Assembly: GCA_018262385.1 (NCBI GenBank)
Contig: JAGSPQ010000296.1
Coordinates: 1-5,547 of the forward strand
DNA length: 5,547 nucleotides
Reading direction: 5' to 3'
Origin: Myxococcaceae bacterium
GTDB lineage: Bacteria > Myxococcota > Myxococcia > Myxococcales > Myxococcaceae
In this document: in pieces, positions 1 through 5,547 of the stretch
How the letters are laid out: every line of letters begins with the position of its first letter
Numbering within the stretch: position 1 is the first letter of the stretch
Position numbers and translations under genes: made by a program
The notes under the pieces: model-generated
The model's input: only the letters and a program-made list of their open reading frames with translations
Database searches by the model: none
What the model was told of the DNA's origin: nothing

Positions 1-708
1 ACCGGCACCTACTCCGACGGCTCGACCCGGGACGTGACGACCACCGCCACCTGGACCAGCCTCACCCCGGCGATCGCCACCGTCAGCACCACCGGCCTGG
101 TCACCAGCGTGGCTGCGCAGAGCGGCGTGGCGATCACCGCCACCATCGGCGCGCTCAACGCCCGGTGCGTCGTCTCGGTCACCAACCCCGGCTTCGCCCT
201 GGTCGGCATCTCGCTCACCCCCCAGACGCTGTGGGTCGGCCAGAGGATGCCCTACCCGTTCGTCTCCGCCGACTTCGGCGGCGTCGGCTCGAACTACACC
301 TTCGTCACCTGGACCCAGAGCAACCCGGCGGTCGCCCGCCTCGATCCGGTCGGGTACATCTACGCGCTGGCGGCGGGCACCACCACCCTGACCGCGACCA
401 CCGCCACCGCCACCAGCACCCTCACCGCCTCCAACACGCTGACGGTGACCGAGCCGCCGCTCTCCAGCATCGCGGTGCTGCCGATCCTCCCCAGGATCGC
501 CCAGGGCGCGGTGCTGCAAATGGCCGCCACCGGCGTCTACCCGGACGCCAACCTCAACAAGGACCTCACCGCCACCGTCACCTGGGCGTCGAGCAACCCC
601 GCGGCGGTGACCGTCGACGCGGCCGGCCTCGCCCGGGGAGTCGGCGCGGGCACCGCGGTCCTCTCGGCGAAGTCGGGCACGGTGACCGGCAGCACCACCG
701 CCACCGTT
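1..708 (+). repeat. Three tandem Big_2 (bacterial Ig-like) domain repeats
   Basis: Three diverged protein-level repeats of about 80-85 residues occur at nt 1-186 (incomplete at the left edge), about 202-453 and about 463-708. Each begins with an I-x-L/V-x-P strand (ISLTPQTLWVGQ, IAVLPILPRIAQG), has a central V-T-W strand with a P-A-V/I turn, and ends with a T-x-T-A/L strand after an A-G-T-like turn. The second copy is unusual: the Y-x-D-G-S/N-x-x-D loop typical of the family is replaced by DFGGVGSNYTF. The copies are clearly diverged, so this is an old domain duplication and not a recent DNA repeat. More copies probably lie upstream. Confidence 0.8.
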
Positions 709-1338
709 CCGACGATCACCCCTCCGCAGACCACGGTGATGCTCTCGCCGGTGAACGACAACACGGTGATGTACAGCTCGCTCGTGCCGGCCCGGCAGAC
801 CACCGTCTACCCGACCGTCGCAATGTTCAGTAACCCGGCGGTCGCGGTCGGCTGCTCGTGGTTCTACTCCCCGGCGATCGGCTTCGCCCCCGAGCACATC
901 GACGCGGCGTGCTCTCGCGCGCTGATCAAGTTCGACCTCAGCTCGCTCGCCGGGAAGACGATCGTCAGCGCGAAGCTCCGGCTGCAGACCAGCATCTACG
1001 GCGTGGGCTACGTGCCGCGCAGGTGGACGATCTTCGCCCTCGCCACCGCGTGGAACGGAGCGAGCGTCACCTGGAACAACTCGACCAACTTCCTCCACTA
1101 CGTCTACTCGCAGTCGATTCACGACCCACCCACCTTCGGGGGCCAGCTGTTCGAGCTCGAGCAGACCACCACGGTTCAGAACTGGGTCGGCGGCAGCTAC
1201 GTCAACCAGGGCTACGAGCTCGGCCTGACCAGCATGCTGCTGCCCAACGTCAACACCGTCTCGCTCGACCAGTTCGAGTTCCACAGCGCCGAGGATCCGG
1301 GCGGGCGCGGGCCGAAGCTGGTCGTCACCTATCAGTGA
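1..1338 (+). CDS. Surface/secreted protein with Big_2 Ig-like repeats and C-terminal DNRLRE (CBM96-like) domain, 5'-truncated
   Basis: The frame is open from the first base and ends at TGA 1336-1338, giving 445 visible residues; the true start lies upstream. An in-frame GTG at 34 is internal, because the preceding codons already read as a Big_2 strand (GTYSDGSTRD). Residues 1-236 form three Big_2-type repeats, each with a W-x-S/Q...P-A-V/I...G core (TWTSLTPAIATV, TWTQSNPAVARL, TWASSNPAAVTV). Residues about 245-445 resemble the DNRLRE/CBM96 family: ALIKFDLSSL, then AKLRLQTS, then ASVTWNN, VQNWVGG and a terminal PKLVVTYQ. In known families Big_2 repeats are extracellular stalks, and DNRLRE/CBM96 domains are beta-sandwiches, some of which bind polysaccharide. 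Three cysteines are visible (residues 56, 285 and 304); the last two could form a disulfide. No sortase signal or membrane anchor is seen at the C-terminus. The signal peptide would be upstream. A role in adhesion or polysaccharide binding is inferred. The 3' end overlaps the convergent GH44 gene by 14 bp. Confidence 0.85.
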   Translation, partial: TGTYSDGSTRDVTTTATWTSLTPAIATVSTTGLVTSVAAQSGVAITATIGALNARCVVSVTNPGFALVGISLTPQTLWVGQRMPYPFVSADFGGVGSNYTFVTWTQSNPAVARLDPVGYIYALAAGTTTLTATTATATSTLTASNTLTVTEPPLSSIAVLPILPRIAQGAVLQMAATGVYPDANLNKDLTATVTWASSNPAAVTVDAAGLARGVGAGTAVLSAKSGTVTGSTTATVPTITPPQTTVMLSPVNDNTVMYSSLVPARQTTVYPTVAMFSNPAVAVGCSWFYSPAIGFAPEHIDAACSRALIKFDLSSLAGKTIVSAKLRLQTSIYGVGYVPRRWTIFALATAWNGASVTWNNSTNFLHYVYSQSIHDPPTFGGQLFELEQTTTVQNWVGGSYVNQGYELGLTSMLLPNVNTVSLDQFEFHSAEDPGGRGPKLVVTYQ

Positions 1339-2953
1339 CGGGGGCGGGGTAGCTGACCTCGATCACCGTCATCGAGTACGGCGGCAGTAAGACCGCCTCG
1401 CCCTCGCCCTTGACCTCGGCGAACCCGGCGGCGTTGCCGGTGTACTGGAAGGTCCGCCGCGTCCCCGCCTTGCCGCAGCTCGACAGGTCGAGCCGGGTCA
1501 CCGCCGCCTTCTTCGGGTCGAGGTTGAGCGCCACCAGCACCAGCTTCGTCCCGTCCTCCGAGCGCGAGGCGAAGACCGACGCCGGCGCAGCGCCCTTGAC
1601 CGGGATCGAGCGATCCTGGAACCGGGCGCCCTCGCCGTCGTAGTTGCGAAAGGCGCGGAAGGCCCAGAAGGCCCACGAGTCCTTCGCCGGGTGGGTCCAG
1701 TAGTAGGCGGAGTAGACGCCGAACTGCCCGAAGCGGCCGAGCGCCTCGGCGACGGCGAGCCCGCCGCTGGGGTGCTTCTCGGCTCCGAAGTTGTACTCGC
1801 CGATCGAGACCCCCAGCCCGGGGTACTCGGCGGCGATCCACTCGTTGAGCAGCGGGAGCAGCCGCACCGGCTCGCCGATGTACGACTCGTCCTTGTAGGT
1901 CGGATCCCACAGCGCGCGGGTGGACCGCAGGCGAAGCGCGGCGGCGGCCGGGTCGGTGTTGCCGCCCTCGCCCAGGCCGAGCCCTTCCGCCTGGGGGTAG
2001 AAGTGCACGTCGACCACGTCGAGGACCTTCACCCCGGTCTTCTTCTCGTGCTCGCGCAGCTTGCGCAGGTACCAGGGCAGCAGCGGCACGTCGCCGTGGG
2101 CGCGCCGATCGGGGCGGAGGATCTTCCCGGCAGCCAGATCGACCGCCGAGTACTGGAGGTTGATCCACCCCCACTCCGCCGGCCCGGCGATCTGCGCCTC
2201 GGGGTCCGCCTGGCGAACGGCGGTGCCGTACTTCACCGTCCGCTCGAGCAGCTCGTCGTACGACAGCCGGCCCGGGTGCACGTCGCGGTGGGTCTCGTGC
2301 CAGATCATCGGCTCGTTATCGAGGATGTAGGTCCGCACTCCCCGGGGCGCGTCTTCGCGGCGCAGGCTCTTCACCCACTCGGCGATGAACTCCGGGCTGG
2401 CGCTGATGCTGGTCTGGGTCGGCGGCAGCGGGGTCACCGGTCTGCCGTTCATGTCCAGCCCATTGCCGGCTTCCGGCACCCAGGGGTCGGTGGACTTCTG
2501 GTCCTTGAACTTCGACGCGGGGAAACCAACCGACTGGGTGTCCTTCGCCACCCAGCCGATCAGCGGCAGGGTGAGCGCCGACGCGAGCCCGTGCTCCCGG
2601 TTGGTGGCGAGGAACCGCTCGTGCACCGGGCCGTTGATCCGCTCGAGGCCGACGTTGCGAAAGAACCAGTCGTGGGCGGTGTTCCAGGCGTTGCCGTGCT
2701 TCCAGTTGTAGCGCGAGGTGGTGTTGCCGCCCCATCGGCGGGCGGTCGCTCCGAGGGAGATGAAGCTGGTGTCCTCGAAGCGGCCGAAGTCGAGGCCGAC
2801 CCCGTAGATCAGCGGGCTGATCGGAGTGCCGGCGGCCTTGCAGTCGACCGTCACCGAGGACGGGGACCTGGCCTGCGCGGGCTTCAGACAGCTCGGAGCG
2901 AGCGCGAGGACGATCGCGGCCGAGCGGACGAGGGTGGCGATGGGCTGGGACAT
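1325..2953 (-). CDS. Secreted glycoside hydrolase family 44 (endo-beta-1,4-glucanase/xyloglucanase type)
   Basis: A 542-residue protein starts at ATG 2953-2951 and stops at TGA 1327-1325. It matches GH44, a retaining family that cleaves internal beta-1,4-glucan bonds in cellulose derivatives, xyloglucan or mannan-type polymers. Motifs in order are IYGVGLDFGRF (49-59), RRWGGNTTSRYNWKHGNAWN (72-91), DWFFRNV (95-101), LIGWVAKD (131-138), YILDNEPMIWHETHRDVHP (209-227), GPAEWGWI (257-264), DVVDVHFYP (312-320), SIGEYNFGAEKHPSGG (383-398), FGVYSAYYW (411-419) and AFRNYDGEGARFQD (434-447). By family knowledge Glu214 in LDNEP is the expected acid/base and Glu386 in GEYNF the expected nucleophile, so the active site looks intact. 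Residues about 455-542 form the usual C-terminal beta-sandwich. An N-terminal export signal is present. No carbohydrate-binding module or dockerin is attached, so this is the stand-alone form. A weak Shine-Dalgarno (AGG, 7-base spacing) precedes the start. Substrate preference cannot be read from the sequence. Confidence 0.95.
   Translation of the reverse strand: MSQPIATLVRSAAIVLALAPSCLKPAQARSPSSVTVDCKAAGTPISPLIYGVGLDFGRFEDTSFISLGATARRWGGNTTSRYNWKHGNAWNTAHDWFFRNVGLERINGPVHERFLATNREHGLASALTLPLIGWVAKDTQSVGFPASKFKDQKSTDPWVPEAGNGLDMNGRPVTPLPPTQTSISASPEFIAEWVKSLRREDAPRGVRTYILDNEPMIWHETHRDVHPGRLSYDELLERTVKYGTAVRQADPEAQIAGPAEWGWINLQYSAVDLAAGKILRPDRRAHGDVPLLPWYLRKLREHEKKTGVKVLDVVDVHFYPQAEGLGLGEGGNTDPAAAALRLRSTRALWDPTYKDESYIGEPVRLLPLLNEWIAAEYPGLGVSIGEYNFGAEKHPSGGLAVAEALGRFGQFGVYSAYYWTHPAKDSWAFWAFRAFRNYDGEGARFQDRSIPVKGAAPASVFASRSEDGTKLVLVALNLDPKKAAVTRLDLSSCGKAGTRRTFQYTGNAAGFAEVKGEGEAVLLPPYSMTVIEVSYPAPVTDR
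2870..2953 (-). other. Signal peptide of the GH44 enzyme (Sec; signal peptidase I or lipoprotein)
   Basis: Residues 1-28 comprise a short n-region with Arg10, a hydrophobic stretch SAAIVLALAP (11-20) and an A-Q-A site at 26-28, which suits signal peptidase I cleavage before Arg29. A competing reading uses Cys22 in LAPSC as a lipobox cysteine, but the -3 and -2 residues (A, P) differ from the usual L-A/S pattern. Simple secretion to periplasm or medium is therefore favoured over lipid anchoring, without certainty. The twin-arginine motif is absent. Confidence 0.7.
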
Positions 2954-3103
2954 GCGGCGGCCTGGTGCAAGCCCGGTGCTGGGCAGCCGGCTTGCGAATC
3001 TCCGGGCTTACGTCCAGGGAACCGGGCGCAACGCTTACCGCTGGCGCAAAAGATCGCGACGCGGGTCAGCGCCGGCCCCAACGTGAACTACGGTGCGGCC
3101 GCG
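2954..3103. promoter_or_regulatory. Divergent intergenic region between the GH44 and hydratase genes, with inverted repeats
   Basis: These 150 bp separate two divergent starts and must hold the GH44 promoter; they probably also hold the promoter of the hydratase-synthetase operon. Perfect 7-bp arms GCAAGCC (2967-2973) and GGCTTGC (2989-2995) form an inverted repeat with a 15-bp spacer, 14-42 bp upstream of the GH44 start codon. A third related copy, CCGGGCTT (3002-3009), is the exact reverse complement of AAGCCCGG (2969-2976), so the left arm can pair with either right-hand copy. GGCTTGCG and GGCTTACG are direct repeats 16 bp apart. This could be an operator or a leader hairpin for the GH44 gene. 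No convincing sigma-70 -35/-10 pair was found on either strand. Confidence 0.5.
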
Positions 3104-3601
3104 ATGACTGCGCCCGCCGACGAACCGAGCCCTCCCCGCGCCACCGCGCACGGCGTCGCCGGCCTCCGCGCCCTGGTCGGCGGGAAGTTCGGCCCCACCG
3201 CCTGGCGCACCGTGGGCCAGGCCGACATCGACGCGTTCGCGCGGCTGACCGGCGATCGACAGTGGATTCACGTCGACGTCGAGCGCGCGGCCCGCGAAGG
3301 CCCATTCGGCACCACCGTCGCCCACGGCAACCTCACCCTGAGCCTGATCGACGGGTTTCGCGACGAGCTGATGGAGACGACCGGCTTCACGCTGGGCGTC
3401 AACTACGGCTGGAACAAGGTCCGCTTCCCTGCCCCGGTGCCCAGCGGATCCCGCCTGCGCGGGCGAGTCGAGGTGCTGAGCCTCGACGACGCCGGTGGGG
3501 GCTGGTGGCAGGTGGTCCAGCGGTGGACCGTCGAGCGCGAAGGCTTCGAAAAACCGGTCTGCGTCGCCGACAGCGTGGGCCGGGTCCTGCTGCTTCCCTA
3601 A
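3104..3601 (+). CDS. MaoC/NodN-like (R)-specific enoyl-CoA hydratase, hot-dog fold
   Basis: A 165-residue single hot-dog protein runs from ATG 3104 to TAA 3599-3601. The signature is FARLTGDRQWIHVDVERA (residues 45-62) followed by GPFGTTVAHGNLTLSL (66-81), with RFPAPVPSGSRLRG at 107-120 as the usual late strand and turn. This family hydrates trans-2-enoyl-CoA to (R)-3-hydroxyacyl-CoA, or runs the reverse reaction. Asp51 and His56 have the D-x4-H spacing of the catalytic pair. The common N-P between them is Q-W, as in the mycobacterial Rv0130/NodN-like branch (from memory of that family). Length is normal for single-domain members. The frame stays open far upstream, but that stretch is antisense to the GH44 gene and shows no homology, so the ATG is preferred. 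A GTG at 3083 is an alternative. Neither start has a good Shine-Dalgarno. The acyl-CoA synthetase gene follows after 13 bp and could supply the CoA thioester precursor. Chain-length preference is unknown. Confidence 0.88.
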   Translation: MTAPADEPSPPRATAHGVAGLRALVGGKFGPTAWRTVGQADIDAFARLTGDRQWIHVDVERAAREGPFGTTVAHGNLTLSLIDGFRDELMETTGFTLGVNYGWNKVRFPAPVPSGSRLRGRVEVLSLDDAGGGWWQVVQRWTVEREGFEKPVCVADSVGRVLLLP

Positions 3602-3607
3602 GGAGGT
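3600..3607 (+). promoter_or_regulatory. Strong Shine-Dalgarno of the acyl-CoA synthetase gene
   Basis: AAGGAGGT lies at 3600-3607, with AGGAGG ending 8 bases before ATG 3615. It overlaps the TAA stop codon of the hydratase gene (3599-3601). It fixes the synthetase start at 3615, although the frame is open further upstream, and it suggests translational coupling in a two-gene operon. Confidence 0.9.
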
Positions 3608-3614
3608 CGTACCG

Positions 3615-5396
3615 ATGACTGCCGACACCATCCCGCAGCGACTGATCGACCAGGCCCAGAAGCAGGGCGAGGCCTCCGCCCTCTTCGAGAAGCGCGACGG
3701 CGCCTGGAAATCTTTCTCCTGGCGCGAGTACGGCGAGCTGGTGCGCCGGGCGAGCAAGGCGCTGATCGCCCTCGGCTGCGCGCCGGGCAGCACCACCTGC
3801 ATCCTCGGGTTCAACCGGATGGAGTGGGTGGTGTTCGACCTCGCCTCGATGAGCATCGGCGGGGCTCCGGCGGGCATCTACGGCACCAGCTCGCCGAGCG
3901 AGGTCCGCTACATCGTCGACCACGCCCAGTCGCCGGTCGTCCTCGTCGAGAACGTCGAGCAGTGGAAGAAGGTCGAGAAGGAGCGGGCGAACCTGCCCCA
4001 CCTGCGCCAGGTGGTGACGATGCGCGGCTGTCCCCGCATCGACGATCCGCTCGTGCTGTCGTGGGAAGACTTCCTCGCCCGCGGCGATCAGGTGCCCGAT
4101 CTGAAGTACCTCGAGCGGGTCCACGCGCTCGAGCCCGAGGGCCTCGCGACGCTGATCTACACCTCCGGCACCACCGGCCCCCCGAAGGGAGTGATGCTCA
4201 CCCACCGCAACCTCGCCTGGACGGCGGACGTGGCGGTCTCGGTCACCGGGGCGACGACCGTGGACTGCTCGCTCAGCTACCTGCCGCTCGCCCACATCGC
4301 CGAGCAGATGTTCTCGGTGCACTGCCCGATCACCGCCGGCATGAGCGTCTGGTTCGCCGAGTCGATCGAGAAGGTGCCCGACAACCTCAAGGAAGTGCGC
4401 CCGACCGTCTTCTTCGCGGTGCCGCGGATCTGGGAGAAGTTCTACACGGGCATCGGCAGCAAGCTCGCGGTGGCGAAGGGCCTCAAGGCCCGCATCGCCG
4501 GCTGGGCGCGATCGGTCGGCACGGCCGCGACCGCCTTCCGGATGCGGGGCGAGCCGTTGCCCCTCGCGCTGCGGCTGAAGTACCGCCTCGCCGATCGGCT
4601 GGTGTTCTCGAAGCTGAAGGCCGCGATCGGCCTCGACCGGGCGAAGATCTGCGTCAGCGGCGCGGCGCCGGTCTCGAAGGAAGTCCTCGAGTTCATGGCC
4701 AGCCTCGACGTGATCGTCCACGAGGTCTACGGGCAGTCGGAAGACACCGGCCCGACGACCTTCAACACTCCGGGGAAGGTCAAGCTCGGCACCGTCGGGC
4801 CGGTGTTCCCCGGCGTCGAGGTGCGCCTGGCCGAGGACGGCGAGATCCTGGTGCGCGGGCCGAACGTGTTCAAGGGCTACTACAAGGAGCCCGAGGCCAC
4901 CGCCGCGGCCTTGATCGACGGCTGGCTCCAGTCGGGAGATCTGGGCTCCCTGGACCCCAACGGCTTCCTCACCATCACCGGCCGCAAGAAGGAGATCCTG
5001 ATCACCGCCGGCGGCAAGAACATCGCGCCGAAGAACCTCGAAGCGGCGCTCAAGAACCACCCGCTGGTGAACGAGGCGGTGGTGATCGGCGACCGGCGCA
5101 AGTACCTCACCGCGCTGGTCACCCTCGATCCCGACGCGCTCACCCGCTTCTGCACCGAGCACGGGCTCCAGGTCGCCACCGCGCCCCAGTCGGAGCAGGT
5201 CCGCTCCCAGATTCAGCAGGCGGTCGATCGCCTCAACGAGGAGGTCGCCCGGGTCGAGCAGGTGAAGAAGTTCGCGATCCTCCCCCGCAACTTCACCATC
5301 CAGGACGGCGAGCTCACTCCGACGCTGAAGGTGAAGCGCAAGGCGGTGGCCGAGCACTTCGCGGCGGAGATCGAAGCGATGTACGTCGAGGCGTAG
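3615..5396 (+). CDS. Long-chain fatty-acid--CoA ligase (AMP-forming acyl-CoA synthetase, bubblegum type)
   Basis: A 593-residue cytosolic or membrane-peripheral enzyme of the ANL superfamily, expected to convert fatty acid, ATP and CoA to acyl-CoA, AMP and diphosphate. Motifs in order are the phosphate-binding loop IYTSGTTGPPKGVMLTH (181-197), YLPLAHIAEQ (222-231), the gate region FFAVPRIWEKFY (266-277), SGAAPVSKEV (348-357), VYGQSEDTGP (371-380, the YGxSE adenine motif), GWLQSGDLG (436-444, with the ATP-ribose Asp442), GRKKEILITAGGKNIAP (456-472) and TPTLKVKRK (568-576), where Lys572 aligns with the adenylation lysine. The YG-x-SE-x-TGP motif and the helical insert at about 278-342 fit the ACSBG/FadD15-like class rather than E. 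coli FadD. Length is normal and no key residue is missing. Start ATG 3615 is set by a strong Shine-Dalgarno. It is the second gene of an operon with the hydratase, and its stop is one base from the convergent GST stop. Exact fatty-acid preference cannot be inferred. Confidence 0.95.
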   Translation: MTADTIPQRLIDQAQKQGEASALFEKRDGAWKSFSWREYGELVRRASKALIALGCAPGSTTCILGFNRMEWVVFDLASMSIGGAPAGIYGTSSPSEVRYIVDHAQSPVVLVENVEQWKKVEKERANLPHLRQVVTMRGCPRIDDPLVLSWEDFLARGDQVPDLKYLERVHALEPEGLATLIYTSGTTGPPKGVMLTHRNLAWTADVAVSVTGATTVDCSLSYLPLAHIAEQMFSVHCPITAGMSVWFAESIEKVPDNLKEVRPTVFFAVPRIWEKFYTGIGSKLAVAKGLKARIAGWARSVGTAATAFRMRGEPLPLALRLKYRLADRLVFSKLKAAIGLDRAKICVSGAAPVSKEVLEFMASLDVIVHEVYGQSEDTGPTTFNTPGKVKLGTVGPVFPGVEVRLAEDGEILVRGPNVFKGYYKEPEATAAALIDGWLQSGDLGSLDPNGFLTITGRKKEILITAGGKNIAPKNLEAALKNHPLVNEAVVIGDRRKYLTALVTLDPDALTRFCTEHGLQVATAPQSEQVRSQIQQAVDRLNEEVARVEQVKKFAILPRNFTIQDGELTPTLKVKRKAVAEHFAAEIEAMYVEA

Positions 5397-5397
5397 G

Positions 5398-5547
5398 CTA
5401 CCGCGCGTACCAGGCGGCGACTTTCGGGTGCGCCTTCACCGCTTCGATCAGCGCGCGCAGCCTGGAAAACGGCTTGAAGGTGTCGGGCGGCACGTGGTCG
5501 ATCTTGCCCTCGAGCAGCGGAGTCAACGCCACGAAGAGCTTGAGATC
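5398..5547 (-). CDS. Probable glutathione S-transferase, C-terminal end only
   Basis: On the minus strand the frame is open from the window edge to TAG at 5400-5398, giving 49 residues. It begins DLKLFVALTPLLEGKIDHVP and ends IEAVKAHPKVAAWYAR. This resembles the last helices of the GST C-terminal domain: an Asp-started helix (the conserved N-cap/structural Asp of the domain core), then a short loop before L-x-x-L-I-E-A-V, and a terminal V-K-A-H-P-x-V-A-x-W/Y motif. GSTs conjugate glutathione to electrophiles or bind it in stress responses. The N-terminal thioredoxin-like half is outside the window, so class and activity cannot be judged. It converges with the acyl-CoA synthetase with a one-base gap, and no terminator is visible between them. 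Confidence 0.75.
   Translation of the reverse strand, partial: DLKLFVALTPLLEGKIDHVPPDTFKPFSRLRALIEAVKAHPKVAAWYAR

Noticed and set aside
34..36. GTG as the start of the Big_2/DNRLRE gene
   Set aside because: The frame is open to the window edge and the preceding codons encode the conserved GTYSDGSTRD strand and loop of a Big_2 domain, so the gene continues upstream.
165..1352. Arg/Pro/His-rich open frames in other phases across the Big_2/DNRLRE gene
   Set aside because: They are biased-composition shadows of the real frame, without domains or start signals.
3042..3057. A sigma-54-like GG/GC element (TGGC...GC) upstream of the hydratase gene
   Set aside because: Spacing between GG and GC is 11 bases instead of the required 10, and the -12 element is poor.
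1691..3103. A long upstream extension of the hydratase reading frame, antisense to the GH44 gene
   Set aside because: The stretch shows no homology and is the shadow of the GH44 coding frame; the hot-dog domain starts shortly after ATG 3104. A fusion protein is not supported.
3495..3614. An N-terminal extension of 40 residues for the acyl-CoA synthetase
   Set aside because: It overlaps the hydratase gene in another frame and is low-complexity. The AAGGAGGT site places the start at 3615, and family members begin near there.
3399..5357. A 652-codon open frame on the minus strand, antisense to the acyl-CoA synthetase gene
   Set aside because: Its product is low-complexity and rich in Arg, Asp, Glu, Leu and Val with no recognisable domain. 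It mirrors the real gene's GC-biased third positions, while the plus-strand gene has full ANL motifs.

Overview
The window is very GC-rich with strong third-position GC bias, which also produces long spurious antisense frames. It fits a bacterial chromosome. Gene content suggests a soil-type, polymer-degrading Gram-negative, most plausibly Myxococcota (Deltaproteobacteria in older usage). That placement is an inference from composition, the GH44 enzyme, the Big_2/DNRLRE surface protein and the fatty-acid genes; no taxonomic marker gene is present.

The layout is five protein genes in two tail-to-tail pairs around one divergent promoter region. (1) Positions 1-1338, plus strand: the 3' part of a large secreted or surface protein with at least three bacterial Ig-like (Big_2) repeats and a C-terminal DNRLRE/CBM96-like beta-sandwich. 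(2) Positions 1325-2953, minus strand: a complete exported glycoside hydrolase of family 44 (endoglucanase/xyloglucanase type). It overlaps gene 1 tail-to-tail by 14 bp. (3) Positions 2954-3103: a 150-bp divergent intergenic region with an inverted repeat and related repeat copies. (4) Positions 3104-3601, plus strand: a MaoC/NodN-type hot-dog (R)-enoyl-CoA hydratase. (5) Positions 3615-5396, plus strand: a long-chain acyl-CoA synthetase of the bubblegum type, 13 bp after the hydratase and preceded by a near-perfect Shine-Dalgarno. (6) Positions 5398-5547, minus strand: the last 49 codons of a probable glutathione S-transferase, one base away from the synthetase stop codon.

Two functional themes appear. 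The left half encodes extracellular polysaccharide-related functions: a repeat-rich protein with a possible carbohydrate-binding tip and a secreted beta-glucanase. The right half is a two-gene lipid operon in which the synthetase activates fatty acids to acyl-CoA and the hydratase acts on an enoyl-CoA. I see no RNA genes, CRISPR array, insertion sequence, prophage gene or convincing intrinsic terminator, and no clear sign of a new multigene system. The points most worth checking are the GH44/DNRLRE pairing, the repeats in the divergent promoter region, and the non-canonical hydratase motif.
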